A DNA stretch of 64,000 nt, from assembly GCF_017654315.1 (NCBI RefSeq), contig NZ_CP072203.1:3224001-3288000 (forward strand), read 5' to 3'. Of this stretch, positions 41,496-55,079 are shown piece after piece. The notes beneath the pieces were generated by a model. That model did no database searches. It was not told where the DNA came from and worked only from the letters and a program-made list of their open reading frames with translations. The translations under genes were made by a program, and so were the position numbers. The number at the start of each line of letters is the position of its first letter. The first letter of the stretch is position 1. Origin of the DNA: Gordonia polyisoprenivorans (GTDB taxonomy: Bacteria > Actinomycetota > Actinomycetes > Mycobacteriales > Mycobacteriaceae).

Positions 41496-42461
41496 TCATG
41501 GGGTGGGGGCGGCTCCGGCGAGATCGGTGATCACGACATGGTCGGGATCGAGGTGGTCGGGGCGGGGAGGCTGGGTGCCGGCGAGTGCGGCCGCCGCGGC
41601 GCCGTAGGCAACCGCGCTGCGCAAGCGTCCGGGCTCGTCGTCGCCCCGGGTCTCGGCGATCAGGTAGCCGGCCAGCGAGGAGTCGCCTGCGCCGACGGTG
41701 CTGCGCGGGACGATCGGCGGCGGCGTGGCGAACCAGCTACCGGACTCGGTGGTCAGCAGTGCGCCGGCCGCGCCGAGGGTGGCCAGCACGGCGCCGCCGA
41801 TGCGGTGCGCCATGTCGGCCGACGCCGAGACGATGGGCGACAGATCACCCTCGGTGGCGGCGCGACGCAGGATCTCCGGATCGGCACCACTGACCTCGGC
41901 GAGTTCGTACTCGTTCGGCTTGATCAGGTCGACGCGTCCGGTCACCGCCGCCGACAGGGGAGCGCCCGAGGTGTCGATGGCGACCCGGTGTCCGCGCGCG
42001 ATGAGTTGGTCGGCGAGCACGCGATACCAGTCGTCGGCAACACCCGGTGGCAGTGATCCGCACAGGGCCACCCAGTCGGCGCCGGCCGCGCGGGCCAACA
42101 CGAGATCGGTCAGCGCACGCACCTGACGGTCGTCGAGGAATTGACCGGAGGCGTTGATCTTGGTCGTGGTGCCGTCGGGTTCGGCGATGGTGATGTTCGA
42201 CCGCACCTCACCGGGCACGGCGAGGGCCTCGTGGCGGAGTCCGACCTGGTCCAACGCGGTCAGCAGCGGATCGCCGTTGCGTGCCGGCAGGACCGCGAGG
42301 GTGGTCAGGCCCGCCTCGGCGATGACGCGGGAAACGTTGACGCCCTTGCCGCCCGGCTCGGCGCGGACACCGACGGTGCGTTGTACCTCGCCGCGTTGGA
42401 GGGGACCGGCGATCTCCAGGGTGCGGTCGAGGCTCGGGTTGGCGGTGACGGTGAGGATCAT
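41496..42461 (-). CDS. fruK: 1-phosphofructokinase
   Basis: A 321-residue PfkB-family kinase that phosphorylates fructose-1-phosphate. The N-terminus MILTVTANPSLDRTLEI, the EPGGKGVNVSRVIAEAG substrate loop and GAGDSSLAG catalytic motif (base Asp) are clear. The start overlaps the fruR stop (ATGA). Confidence 0.95.
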   Translation of the reverse strand: MILTVTANPSLDRTLEIAGPLQRGEVQRTVGVRAEPGGKGVNVSRVIAEAGLTTLAVLPARNGDPLLTALDQVGLRHEALAVPGEVRSNITIAEPDGTTTKINASGQFLDDRQVRALTDLVLARAAGADWVALCGSLPPGVADDWYRVLADQLIARGHRVAIDTSGAPLSAAVTGRVDLIKPNEYELAEVSGADPEILRRAATEGDLSPIVSASADMAHRIGGAVLATLGAAGALLTTESGSWFATPPPIVPRSTVGAGDSSLAGYLIAETRGDDEPGRLRSAVAYGAAAAALAGTQPPRPDHLDPDHVVITDLAGAAPTP

Positions 42462-43228
42462 GCGATCACGACCTCGATCCCGCGCGCGGAGAGCACCGCG
42501 GAGAAGGTGGGATCGATACCGGCGTCGGTGATGAGGACATCGACGTCGTCGAGGTCGGCGAAACCGGCGAAATCCTCTCGATTCATCTTCGAGGAGTCGG
42601 CGAGCACGATCACGCGCTGAGCCGAGCGCACCAGCGCCGACTTCACCGCCGCCTCGTCGGGGTCCGGTGTGGACAGACCAAGCCCCTCGCTGACCCCGTT
42701 GGTGCCGATGAAGGCGACCGTCGAGCGGAACTGCCGGAGTCGGGACACCGTCTCGGCGCCGACCGCGGCCTGCGTCAGACTACGGACTCGTCCGCCCACC
42801 AGATGCAGTGTGGCGCTGGGATGTTCGGCAAGAAGCGTGGCCAGGGGCAGGCTGCTGGTGACCACGCTCAGGCGTCGGTCGGTGGGGATGTTGAGTGCGG
42901 CCTGGTAGGTGGTGGTGCCGGCGTCGAGAGCGAGCGAGCCGCCGTCGGGCGGCAGGAAACGCATCGCCGCACGGCCGATCGCCACCTTCTGATCGGCATG
43001 GCTGGCCTCGCGCTCGCCGATGCCCTGCTCGTCGACGATCTGGACCAGGCCGGGACGAACCGCGCCACCGTGTACGCGCTGCAGATGGCCGGCGCGTTCC
43101 AGGCTGGCCAGATCGCGTCGCACCGTCTCGCTGGTGACCTCGAAGCGCTCGGCGAGCGCGCTCACCGAGGCGCGGCCCTTCGAGCGGACCAGCTCGGCGA
43201 TCGCCTGCTGTCGTTCTTCCGCGTACAC
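42458..43228 (-). CDS. fruR: DeoR-family regulator of the fructose PTS
   Basis: A 256-residue DeoR-type repressor. The N-terminal HTH reads RQQAIAELVRSKGRASVSALAERFEVTSETVRRDL, and the C-terminal part is the DeoR sensor fold that binds a sugar phosphate (GTNGVSEGLGLSTPDPDEAAVK). It starts at GTG 43228. It likely represses fruK-fruA and perhaps the divergent ptsI from the operator repeats at about 43284-43320. Confidence 0.9.
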   Translation of the reverse strand: MYAEERQQAIAELVRSKGRASVSALAERFEVTSETVRRDLASLERAGHLQRVHGGAVRPGLVQIVDEQGIGEREASHADQKVAIGRAAMRFLPPDGGSLALDAGTTTYQAALNIPTDRRLSVVTSSLPLATLLAEHPSATLHLVGGRVRSLTQAAVGAETVSRLRQFRSTVAFIGTNGVSEGLGLSTPDPDEAAVKSALVRSAQRVIVLADSSKMNREDFAGFADLDDVDVLITDAGIDPTFSAVLSARGIEVVIA

Positions 43229-43283
43229 GTCTCTCCGATCTCTTTCCGACCACCGACCCCATGTGGGTTTCTGTGGGACTCGG

Positions 43284-43343
43284 TGTTGATATATCTGTGT
43301 TTACGCCTGTTTATGTTGACAAGTCAAGGATTTCTTGTAACTT
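43284..43343. promoter_or_regulatory. Operator repeats and ptsI promoter
   Basis: Four TGTTKAY repeats lie at 43284, 43298, 43308 and 43314 in an unusually AT-rich stretch, a likely FruR operator. A sigma-A-like pair TTGACA (43316-43321) and TAACTT (43338-43343), spaced 16 bp, points toward ptsI. The rest of the 277-bp gap holds no gene. Confidence 0.5.
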
Positions 43344-43505
43344 CGATCACAAGAGGTGGTGACGTACCGGTGTTTCACATCCATCGGACGCCTGGTCGGA
43401 TCACACAGAACGACCGCTTGACCGGTACGACCTGCATCACCGAACACCCGCACCACCGCATCACCGAACAACCGCATCACTGAAGGACGAGGAAAGGCCG
43501 GAACC

Positions 43506-45230
43506 GTGGATCAACAGGTTCGCCCCCAGCACACGCAGACCGAGAGCAGTGCGTCGGATGCCGACACCACGCTGCACGGGACGCCCGTCGTCGGCGGCAA
43601 GGCCTACGGGCCGGTCGTCCGGCCGGGTGAGCGGGTGAGCGTCGCCTCCACCGATCCCGGCTCACACGTGGTGGCCGAGGCCGACCGTGAAGCCGAGAAG
43701 GCCCGCTTCGCCGATGCCGCCGCCGTGGTCGCCGCCCGACTGCGTGAGCGCGCATCGCACGCCTCGGGCGCCGCCGCCGAGGTCCTGATCGCCACCGCGG
43801 GCCTCGTCGAGGATCGGGGATGGATCGGGACGGTTGCCAAGCTGATTGCCGACGGCACCCCGGCCCCGGCCGCGGCCGCCGCGGCCACCGAACAGTTCGC
43901 CGCGATGTTCGCCAAACTCGGCGGGATCATGGCCGAGCGCATCACCGACCTCAACGACGTCCGCGATCGGGTGGTGGCCGAGGTGCTCGGCGAACCCGAA
44001 CCGGGGGTCCCCGTGCCCGACGAACCGTCGGTGCTCCTCGCCGACGACCTCGCGCCCGCCGACACCGCCGGCCTCGACCCGAAACTGATCACCGCGCTGG
44101 CCACCCGGCTCGGCGGCCCGACCAGTCACACCGCGATCATCGCCCGCCAACTCGGGATTCCGTGCGTGGTGGCGGTCGCCGGTCTCGACGAGGTATCCGC
44201 GGGCACACCTGTGCTCGTCGATGGGACGGCGGGAACCGTTGTCGTCCAACCTGATCCGGAGCGCGCCAAGGACGAGGTGGAGCAGAGCCGGCGGGAGGCG
44301 GAGGCGATCGCGGGATGGAGCGGGCCCGGACGCACCGCCGATGGCGTGGAGGTGGCCATCCTGGCCAACGTCGCCGACGGCGTCTCGGCGCGCGCGGCCA
44401 CGGCGTACCCCGTCGAGGGGGTGGGTCTGTTCCGCACCGAACTCGCCTTCCTCGATCGGGCCGACGAGCCGTCGGTGCAGGAGCAGGCAGCGCTCTATCG
44501 CGAGGTCATCGAGGCTTTCGACGGCAAGAAGGTCGTCGTTCGGACCCTGGATGCCGGCTCGGACAAGCCACTGAAATTCGTCGATCACGGCACCGAGGCG
44601 AATCCCGCACTGGGGGTACGGGGCAACCGGATCGCCGCGACACATCCCGAGATCCGTGCCGGACAACTCGACGCGATCGCCCGCGCCGCGCAGGAGACCG
44701 GGACCACGCCCTGGGTGATGGCGCCGATGATCGCCTCGGCCGCCGAAGCCGCCGAATTCGCCGCCGAGGTCCGCGGCCGCGGGCTCGTGGCGGGGGTGAT
44801 GATCGAGATCCCGTCGGCGGCGATCCTCGCACCGTCCATCCTCGCCGAGGTCGACTTCGTCTCGATCGGCACCAACGACCTGACGCAGTACACGATGGCC
44901 GCCGACCGGATGTCGGCCGAACTCGCCGGGCTCACCGACCCGTGGCAGCCTGCCGTGCTCTCGCTGATCGCCGGTGTCGCCGAGGCCGGCACCCGCAGCG
45001 AGACCCCGGTGGGGGTGTGCGGCGAGGCCGCCGCCGACCCGCTGCTCGCGTGTGTTCTCGTCGGACTCGGCGTCACCTCGCTGTCGAGTGCCCCGGCCGC
45101 GGCGCCCGCGGTGGGGGCGAAGCTCGCCGAGGTCGACCTCGAGGCGTGCCGCTCCGCCGCCCGTGCCGCACTGGCCACCGCATCACCGGCCGATGCGCGT
45201 ACCGCGGCAGCCGAAGCGTTGCGCGGCTGA
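43506..45230 (+). CDS. ptsI: PTS enzyme I
   Basis: A 574-residue phosphoenolpyruvate-protein phosphotransferase that phosphorylates HPr. The active His208 is in GGPTSHTAII, and the PEP-binding barrel shows ANVADG, EGVGLFRTELAF and ASAAEAAEFAAEV-type blocks. GTG 43506 follows an AAGGACGAGGAAAGG ribosome region. Divergent from fruR-fruK-fruA, so the whole PTS is co-located. Confidence 0.95.
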   Translation: MDQQVRPQHTQTESSASDADTTLHGTPVVGGKAYGPVVRPGERVSVASTDPGSHVVAEADREAEKARFADAAAVVAARLRERASHASGAAAEVLIATAGLVEDRGWIGTVAKLIADGTPAPAAAAAATEQFAAMFAKLGGIMAERITDLNDVRDRVVAEVLGEPEPGVPVPDEPSVLLADDLAPADTAGLDPKLITALATRLGGPTSHTAIIARQLGIPCVVAVAGLDEVSAGTPVLVDGTAGTVVVQPDPERAKDEVEQSRREAEAIAGWSGPGRTADGVEVAILANVADGVSARAATAYPVEGVGLFRTELAFLDRADEPSVQEQAALYREVIEAFDGKKVVVRTLDAGSDKPLKFVDHGTEANPALGVRGNRIAATHPEIRAGQLDAIARAAQETGTTPWVMAPMIASAAEAAEFAAEVRGRGLVAGVMIEIPSAAILAPSILAEVDFVSIGTNDLTQYTMAADRMSAELAGLTDPWQPAVLSLIAGVAEAGTRSETPVGVCGEAAADPLLACVLVGLGVTSLSSAPAAAPAVGAKLAEVDLEACRSAARAALATASPADARTAAAEALRG

Positions 45231-45267
45231 GCGATCCGACCGAACGGTCCGGCGCGGGTGGCTCCGC

Positions 45268-46008
45268 TCAGATGCGGCGCATCACCGTGACGACCTTGCC
45301 CAGGATCGCGGCGTCGTCGCCGGGGATGGGCTCGAACAGGTCGTTGTGCGGCATCAGCCACACATGACCGTCCTTGCGCTTGAAGGTCTTGACCGTCGCC
45401 TCGCCATCGATCATCGCTGCAACGATGTCGCCGTTGTCGGCGACGTTCTGCTGCCGTACGACCACCCAGTCGCCGTCGCAGATGGCCGCGTCGATCATCG
45501 ACTCGCCGACGACGCGCAACAGGAACAGCGACCCGTCGCCCACGAGTTCACGCGGCAGCGGGAAGACGTCCTCGACGGCCTCCTCGGCCAGGATCGGTCC
45601 GCCGGCCGCGATGCGCCCCAGGACCGGCACGAACGTCGGCGTGGGGAGATTCGACGCATTCGGATTGTCGTCGGTGGGTGTGGGATCGCCGTCCTGGACG
45701 TTCACCGCACGGGGCCGGTTGTGGTCGCGTTTGAGCAGACCCTTGCGCTCGAGGGTCCGTAGCTGGTGTGCGACCGATGAGGTCGACGCCAGGCCGACGG
45801 CGTCGCCGATCTCGCGGATGCTCGGCGGGTATCCCCGCTCGCGCACGGACTTGCGGATCACGTCGAGCACGCCCTTCTGGCGCGGGGTGAGCGCGGCCTC
45901 GACGGCCGCCGGATCGATCGGGCCGGTCGCGACGGTCTCGTCGGAGTCGTCCGAGTCGGTGACGGTGGTCGCCTCGGGGTCGGACGAACGGCCCTTCTTC
46001 TCACTCAT
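45268..46008 (-). CDS. lexA: SOS repressor LexA
   Basis: A 246-residue repressor. Winged HTH (about 40-105, [25 protein letters not shown]) and the S24 peptidase domain: cleavage site Ala135-Gly136 in RIAAGGPI, catalytic Ser170 (VVGESMID) and Lys207 (ATVKTFK). RecA filament stimulates self-cleavage. ATG 46008 has AAAGGATG upstream. Two SOS boxes lie in the shared promoter region with the LysM gene. Confidence 0.96.
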   Translation of the reverse strand: MSEKKGRSSDPEATTVTDSDDSDETVATGPIDPAAVEAALTPRQKGVLDVIRKSVRERGYPPSIREIGDAVGLASTSSVAHQLRTLERKGLLKRDHNRPRAVNVQDGDPTPTDDNPNASNLPTPTFVPVLGRIAAGGPILAEEAVEDVFPLPRELVGDGSLFLLRVVGESMIDAAICDGDWVVVRQQNVADNGDIVAAMIDGEATVKTFKRKDGHVWLMPHNDLFEPIPGDDAAILGKVVTVMRRI

Positions 46009-46120
46009 GGGGTTCGCATCCTTTCGGTCGGTGCGCACGTCCTGTCGGAGTACGCCCTGGTTGACGGGCCCTGTGGAGAGCTGAACACCGGCCAGGGTAG
46101 CCGAGGCGACAGGCAACCTC

Positions 46121-46132
46121 AAACATGTGTTC
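46121..46132. promoter_or_regulatory. SOS box proximal to lexA
   Basis: On the minus strand it reads GAACACATGTTT, matching GAAC-N4-GTTY. It shares eleven of twelve bases with the recA box and is 113 bp before the lexA start. Confidence 0.7.
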
Positions 46133-46173
46133 GACGTGTCGCGAGAAATTGTCGGAGCCCCGTGGTAGAACTC

Positions 46174-46185
46174 GAACATCCGTTC
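46174..46185. promoter_or_regulatory. SOS box proximal to the LysM gene
   Basis: GAACATCCGTTC matches GAAC-N4-GTTC and lies 32 bp before the LysM gene's ATG, so that gene is predicted to be SOS-induced. Confidence 0.65.
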
Positions 46186-46216
46186 TTCGAATGCATGATC
46201 GAGACAGGGAGACACC

Positions 46217-46813
46217 ATGCCGACCGTACTTCTGCCCACCACGCCGGGCGCCGACGACCTGCAGGTTCGGTCCCGGCGGACGGCCCACCACACCGCCGCC
46301 CGCCGCGGGACATCGATTTCGGCCCGCGCGACCGTCGAACACCGCGTGCTCAAACACCGGTCGTCGGAGCGCAGTCTCCCGGAACGGCGCACGCTCGAGC
46401 GCGAGCCGGCACGCAGGCGACCGGCGTACGCGGGCCCGGCCCGGCCCGGTGTACGCCGCGCTCCGCTGGTTGCGGGTACCCGCTGTTCCTCGCCGGTCGG
46501 CCCGCGTGTCACCGCGCATCGCACCGCCCGTCGGAGCGGTGCGATGGTGGCTGTGCTTACCGGCGTCGCCCTGGCGCTGCTGGTCTGGCTGGTGGCCGTG
46601 GCCGGCAGCGATTACCAGCAGTCGACCACCCCGACGCCCACGGCGACCGAGGTCGTGCACGTGCGAGCGGGGGAGTCGTTGAACTCCGTCGCGGCGCGGG
46701 TGGCCCCCGATCTCCCGCGGCAGGCCGTCATCGAGGAGATCACGAAGATGAACGAGATGACGGGCAGCGGGCTGCAGGTCGGGCAGGCGCTGCTCGTGCC
46801 TGCCTACCGGTGA
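46217..46813 (+). CDS. LysM membrane protein, predicted SOS-induced
   Basis: A 198-residue protein with a long, Arg/Ser-rich cytoplasmic N-terminus (1-105), one membrane segment (about 109-130) and an external LysM domain (about 147-196: [17 protein letters not shown] to [13 protein letters not shown]), which binds peptidoglycan. Position matches Rv2719c (ChiZ), an SOS-induced cell-division effector; I see no catalytic motif. Likely delays division during DNA damage. Confidence 0.78.
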   Translation: MPTVLLPTTPGADDLQVRSRRTAHHTAARRGTSISARATVEHRVLKHRSSERSLPERRTLEREPARRRPAYAGPARPGVRRAPLVAGTRCSSPVGPRVTAHRTARRSGAMVAVLTGVALALLVWLVAVAGSDYQQSTTPTPTATEVVHVRAGESLNSVAARVAPDLPRQAVIEEITKMNEMTGSGLQVGQALLVPAYR

Positions 46814-46871
46814 CGTCACGGCCGGACGATCACACGGTAATTCCGCCGCTGTGGGGCGGTATTGTCGGTGT

Positions 46872-47351
46872 ATGCGCTGCCCGTTCTGCAGGAATGATGA
46901 CACCAAGGTCATCGACTCCCGAGTTGCCGACGAGGGGCAGGCGATCCGCCGTCGCCGCTCCTGCAGCGCATGCGGTCGCCGGTTCTCGACGGTGGAGACC
47001 GCCGTCCTCGCCGTCGTCAAACGCAACGGCGTCACCGAGCCGTTCAGCCGGGAGAAAGTGATGCGTGGGGTCCGGCGCGCGTGTCAGGGCCGCCAGGTCG
47101 ACGAGGACGATCTCGCGCAACTCGCCCAGCAGGTCGAGGAGACCGTCCGGGCCTCCGGGGTGGCCGAGATCCCCAGCAACGAAGTCGGATTGGCAATCCT
47201 CAAACCTTTACGCGACCTCGATGAGGTCGCCTACCTGCGATTCGCGTCGGTATACCGCTCCTTCGATTCCCTCGAGGATTTCCAGCGCGAGATCGACGAC
47301 CTGCAGGGCAATCTGACCCACGACCGGACCACTCCTGCGTCCGGCGCAGTC

Positions 47352-47378
<27 letters not shown>
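46872..47378 (+). CDS. nrdR: Ribonucleotide-reductase repressor NrdR
   Basis: A 168-residue repressor. Zinc ribbon Cys3, Cys6, Cys31, Cys34 (MRCPFC; CSAC), followed by the ATP-cone ([17 protein letters not shown]). Controls nrd genes by NrdR boxes. Its 3' end overlaps the convergent hrpA by 27 bp. Confidence 0.95.
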
Positions 47379-51359
<3,981 letters not shown>

Positions 51360-51455
51360 GATGCCTTCCAGGATATGGGGTCGGGCGGGAGTGGGCCGGA
51401 TCGCACCGGCTCTTGCCCGCCCCCGCGACTCGCGTGGCCGGAGCCGACCGGCATC

Positions 51456-52694
51456 ATGGTGACCATGGCTGGTTCGCTGTGGCATGGCTTCGCCGACATG
51501 GGTTCGGTGAGCACCAACGGTCCGTTCGTCGTCACCCGCGGCGAGGGTGCGCGCATCTGGGATGCGCAGGGCAACTCCTATCTCGACGCCACGGCGGGAC
51601 TGTGGTTCACCAACGTCGGTCACGGGCGCACCGAGATCGCCGACGCGGTGCGTGCACAGTTGGCGACGCTGGCCCACTACTCCGGGTTCGGTGATCTCAC
51701 CGCCGATGTCACCGACACCCTCGCCGATCGGCTCGCGGCGCTGGCACCGGTGCCCGGCAGCAAGATCTTCTTCACCTCCGGCGGCAGCGATTCCGTCGAC
51801 ACCGCGGCCAAGCTGGCACGTCGGTATTGGACCGAGGTCGGCAAGCCGGAGAAGACCTTGCTCGTCGGTCGCACCAAGGCCTATCACGGCATGCATGTCG
51901 CGGGTACCTCGCTGGCCGGGATCCCGGCCAACCACGACGGCTATGGGCAACTCATGCCCGACGCGGAGTCGGTCGGCTGGGACGACGCCAAGAGTCTGCT
52001 CGGGCTCATCGAACGGGTCGGCGCCGATCGGGTGGCCGCCTTCTTCTGCGAACCGATCATCGGTGCGGGCGGGGTGTATCTGCCGCCCGAGGGCTATCTC
52101 GCCGAGGTGCGCCAGATCTGCCGCGACCATGACGTCCTGTTCGTCGCCGACGAGGTGGTCACCGGTTTCGGCCGCATCGGCGGCGACAGCTGGTTCGCGT
52201 CGTCGCGGTTCGACCTGCAGCCGGATCTGATGACCACCGCCAAGGGACTGACGTCGGGGTACGTACCGATGGGCGCGGTGTTCGTCGCGCCGCGGATCGC
52301 CGAGCCGTTCTACGCCGGCGGCGTCTGGTGGCGGCACGGCTACACCTACGGCGGTCACGCCGGTGCCGCGGCTGCGGCGATGGCCAACCTCGACATCATC
52401 GAACGTGAGGGATTGCTCGCCGAGGCGACCCGTCTGGAGACCGATCTGGCGACGGCGCTGAGCCCGCTCGCCGATCTCGACGCCGTGAGCGAGGTCCGCA
52501 CCGGGTTGGGAGCGGTCAGCGCCGTCCAGCTCGCCGATCCCGCGCGCGCCCAGGACGCGGTGGCGGCCATGCGCCGTCACGGGGTCAGCGGACGCGCCGC
52601 CGGACAGGGTGCCCTGCAGATCTCCCCGGCCTTCGTGATGAGCACGGCAGAGGTCGGCGATCTCGCGAGCCGCATCGGTGATGCCCTGAGCTGA
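51456..52694 (+). CDS. Class III PLP aminotransferase
   Basis: About 412 residues. The PLP fold shows FTSGGSDSVDTAAKLAR, the EPIIGAGGVYLPPEGYL loop, VADEVVTGFGRIG, and the lysine in MTTAKGLTSGYVPMGAV. Members act on omega-amino acids or polyamines; the substrate is unknown. ATG 51456 or ATG 51465 may be the start. It converges on ahpD with a hairpin between. Confidence 0.88.
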   Translation: MVTMAGSLWHGFADMGSVSTNGPFVVTRGEGARIWDAQGNSYLDATAGLWFTNVGHGRTEIADAVRAQLATLAHYSGFGDLTADVTDTLADRLAALAPVPGSKIFFTSGGSDSVDTAAKLARRYWTEVGKPEKTLLVGRTKAYHGMHVAGTSLAGIPANHDGYGQLMPDAESVGWDDAKSLLGLIERVGADRVAAFFCEPIIGAGGVYLPPEGYLAEVRQICRDHDVLFVADEVVTGFGRIGGDSWFASSRFDLQPDLMTTAKGLTSGYVPMGAVFVAPRIAEPFYAGGVWWRHGYTYGGHAGAAAAAMANLDIIEREGLLAEATRLETDLATALSPLADLDAVSEVRTGLGAVSAVQLADPARAQDAVAAMRRHGVSGRAAGQGALQISPAFVMSTAEVGDLASRIGDALS

Positions 52695-52748
52695 GTCTCA
52701 GCGCACACGTCGCACCGCGCAGTTCGGAGCGCGCACGCCGTCGACGAC

Positions 52749-52788
52749 TCGGGCCCGGTGCCTGCTCTCACGCAGACACCGGGCCCGA
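52749..52788. terminator. Bidirectional hairpin between the aminotransferase and ahpD
   Basis: TCGGGCCCGGTG (52749-52760) pairs with CACCGGGCCCGA (52777-52788), 12 bp with a 16-nt loop that may extend the stem by 3 bp. Confidence 0.7.
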
Positions 52789-52822
52789 CATCGTCTGTCA
52801 CAGTGGGGCTGTCACAAGCCGA

Positions 52823-53356
52823 TCAGACGCCGCTGAGCACCTCGGTGGTGGCGATCGCCTGGCCGACACCGGCCACGATCGAGGCGACCTTGAGTGCTTC
52901 GAAGATCGCCTCGCGGTCGACGCCCGCCTCGCGCAGGGTGGCCTCGTGCGCGCCCACGCAGTGCTCGCAGCCGTTGATCGAGCTGACCGCGAACGACCAC
53001 AACTCGAAGTTGGCCTTGTCGACGCCGGGATTGCCGATGATGTTCATCCGCAGACCGGGACGAAGGTCGTCGTACTTGCCGCCGAGGAATCCACGACCGC
53101 GGTAGAAGACGTTGTTCATCCCCATGATCGACGCGGCGCCCAGGGCGGCGTTGTAGGCCTCCGCGGACAGCGTGTCGGCGGCCTCCTCACCGATCTCGGC
53201 CAACACCTTGGCATTTCGCGTCGCGGCGGCGGTCGCGAGCAGGGTGCCCCACAGCTGCTCCTCGTTCAGTGCCGTGGTGCGGCTGATCGAACCGAGGTTG
53301 AGCTTGAGGTCCTTGGCGTACTCGGGGAGGGCTTCTTTGAGGTTGTCGATGCTCAT
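52823..53356 (-). CDS. ahpD: Alkyl hydroperoxidase AhpD
   Basis: A 177-residue protein with the active Cys130-x-x-Cys133 and His137 ([11 protein letters not shown]), at the same numbering as M. tuberculosis AhpD. It recycles AhpC using reduced lipoamide carriers. It is 11 bp downstream of ahpC. Confidence 0.95.
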   Translation of the reverse strand: MSIDNLKEALPEYAKDLKLNLGSISRTTALNEEQLWGTLLATAAATRNAKVLAEIGEEAADTLSAEAYNAALGAASIMGMNNVFYRGRGFLGGKYDDLRPGLRMNIIGNPGVDKANFELWSFAVSSINGCEHCVGAHEATLREAGVDREAIFEALKVASIVAGVGQAIATTEVLSGV

Positions 53357-53367
53357 GCGTGCTCCTC

Positions 53368-53955
53368 TCAGACGCTGGCGGTCAGCAGTTCGCCTGCGTT
53401 GATGGTGGGGTCACCCTTGCGCCAGTTGCATGCGCACAGTTCGTCGGACTGCAGGGCGTCGAGGACGCGGAGCACCTCGTCGACGTTACGGCCCACCGAA
53501 CCCGCGGTGACCGAGACGAACTGGATCTCGTTGTTCGGATCGACGATGAAGGTGGCGCGGTCGGCAACGCCATCGGCGTTGAGAACACCTGCCGCGGTGG
53601 TCAGTTCGCGCTTGAGGTCGCTCAGCATCGGGAAGGGCAGGGTCTTGAGGTCCTCGTGCTGGGCGCGCCACTGGAAGTGGACGAACTCGTTGTCCACCGA
53701 GGCGCCGAGCACCTGCGCGTCACGGTCGGCGAACTCGTCGTTGAGCTTGCCGAAGGCGGCGATCTCGGTCGGGCACACGAAGGTGAAGTCCTTCGGCCAG
53801 AAGAAGACGATCCGCCACTTGCCGGGATGATCGTCGCTGGAGATCTGGGTGAAGTAATCGTCGGGCTGCTGGGCGTCGACCTTCGACAGGTCGCCGCCGA
53901 TCACAGCGGTGAGGTTGTAGGCGGGGAACTGATCGCCGATCGTGAGCAGAGCCAT
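53368..53955 (-). CDS. ahpC: Peroxiredoxin AhpC
   Basis: A 195-residue peroxiredoxin. Peroxidatic Cys61 in FTFVCPTE, resolving Cys174 and Cys176 in DELCACNW, the same positions as in M. tuberculosis. ATG 53955 follows AAGGAGAG. Divergent from oxyR, which is the expected regulator. Confidence 0.95.
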   Translation of the reverse strand: MALLTIGDQFPAYNLTAVIGGDLSKVDAQQPDDYFTQISSDDHPGKWRIVFFWPKDFTFVCPTEIAAFGKLNDEFADRDAQVLGASVDNEFVHFQWRAQHEDLKTLPFPMLSDLKRELTTAAGVLNADGVADRATFIVDPNNEIQFVSVTAGSVGRNVDEVLRVLDALQSDELCACNWRKGDPTINAGELLTASV

Positions 53956-54089
53956 GGTGTGCAATCTCTCCTTCTTGTCGCGCGGGCGCCGGCGATCCGG
54001 ACGGATCGGCACGGCAGTACCGATAATGCTTCGCACCGACCATTGTGCTCGGGAATCGGTGAAAGCGAAACGTGATGATTAGCACTACA

Positions 54090-54119
54090 CTGATAGGCAT
54101 GACCGATAAAACTTATCAG
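54090..54119. promoter_or_regulatory. Dyad over the oxyR start, possible OxyR site
   Basis: CTGATA (54090-54095) and TATCAG (54114-54119) form a dyad that spans the oxyR ATG in the ahpC-oxyR gap. Autoregulation is possible. Confidence 0.3.
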
Positions 54120-55049
54120 CCGTCGCTGGCCGGTCTGCGAGCCTTCGTCACGCTCGCACGAAAGCGCCATTTTGGTTCGGCAGCAAACGAATTGGGGATC
54201 AGCCAGCCGTCGTTGTCCCAGGCGCTGGCCGCGCTGGAGGCGGGTCTCGAACGTAAACTCATCGAGCGCACCACCCGGCGTGTCTTCTTGACGCCGGAGG
54301 GGCAGACCCTGCTCCCCAAGGCGATCGCGGTGACCGACGCCGCCGACGACTTCCTGTCCGCGGCGGCCGGTGCCGACGATCCGCTCTCCGGTGCGGTACG
54401 CCTCGGGGTGATCCCCACGGTCGCGCCCTACATCCTGCCGCGGATGCTGCGGGGGTTGCCGGCCCGAGTACCCGACCTCGAACTGCGGGTGGTCGAGGAT
54501 CAGACCGCGCGTCTGCTCACCGCGTTGCGCGAGGGCTCGCTGGACGTGGCGGTCCTGGCCCTGCCCGCAGACGCCGCCGGCATCGCCGAGATCCCGATGT
54601 ATGACGAGGATTTCGTGCTCGCCCTGCCCGTCGGCCATGCACTCGCCGGCCGCAAAAGCGTCGACCCGAGCACCCTCGCCGACCTTCCGCTGCTGTTGCT
54701 CGACGAGGGGCATTGCCTGCGTGATCAGGCCCTCGAGGTATGTCGGCTGGCCGGGGTCTCGCCCGACCTCGGGCACACCCGCGCGGCGTCGCTGGCCACC
54801 GCGGTGCAATGTGTCGAGGGCGGGCTGGGTGTCACGTTGATCCCCGAGACCGCGATCGAATCGGAAACGGCGGCAGGCGAACTGGCAATCGCGCGGTTCA
54901 TCGCCCCACGACCGGGACGGCGGATCGGGTTGGTCTATCGGGCGTCGTCGGGCCGCGACGAACCGTATCGGCGGCTGGCCGCGGTGATCGCCGGACTGGT
55001 CGAGGAGATCGCGCCGGTGCGGATCTGCGCGCCTGCGGTCGCCGTCTGA
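54099..55049 (+). CDS. oxyR: Peroxide-sensing regulator OxyR
   Basis: A 316-residue LysR-type regulator with HTH ([23 protein letters not shown]) and redox Cys206 and Cys215 in [12 protein letters not shown], the same spacing as E. coli Cys199-Cys208. It is intact, unlike the M. tuberculosis pseudogene. It likely activates ahpC-ahpD. Confidence 0.93.
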   Translation: MTDKTYQPSLAGLRAFVTLARKRHFGSAANELGISQPSLSQALAALEAGLERKLIERTTRRVFLTPEGQTLLPKAIAVTDAADDFLSAAAGADDPLSGAVRLGVIPTVAPYILPRMLRGLPARVPDLELRVVEDQTARLLTALREGSLDVAVLALPADAAGIAEIPMYDEDFVLALPVGHALAGRKSVDPSTLADLPLLLLDEGHCLRDQALEVCRLAGVSPDLGHTRAASLATAVQCVEGGLGVTLIPETAIESETAAGELAIARFIAPRPGRRIGLVYRASSGRDEPYRRLAAVIAGLVEEIAPVRICAPAVAV

Positions 55050-55079
55050 AAGAGGCTGCGCTCACGCCTGGTTCGTCGG

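Noticed and set aside
51360..52580. N-terminal extension of the hrpA frame to 1742 residues
   Set aside because: The extra part is antisense to the aminotransferase; the family start is at 51359.
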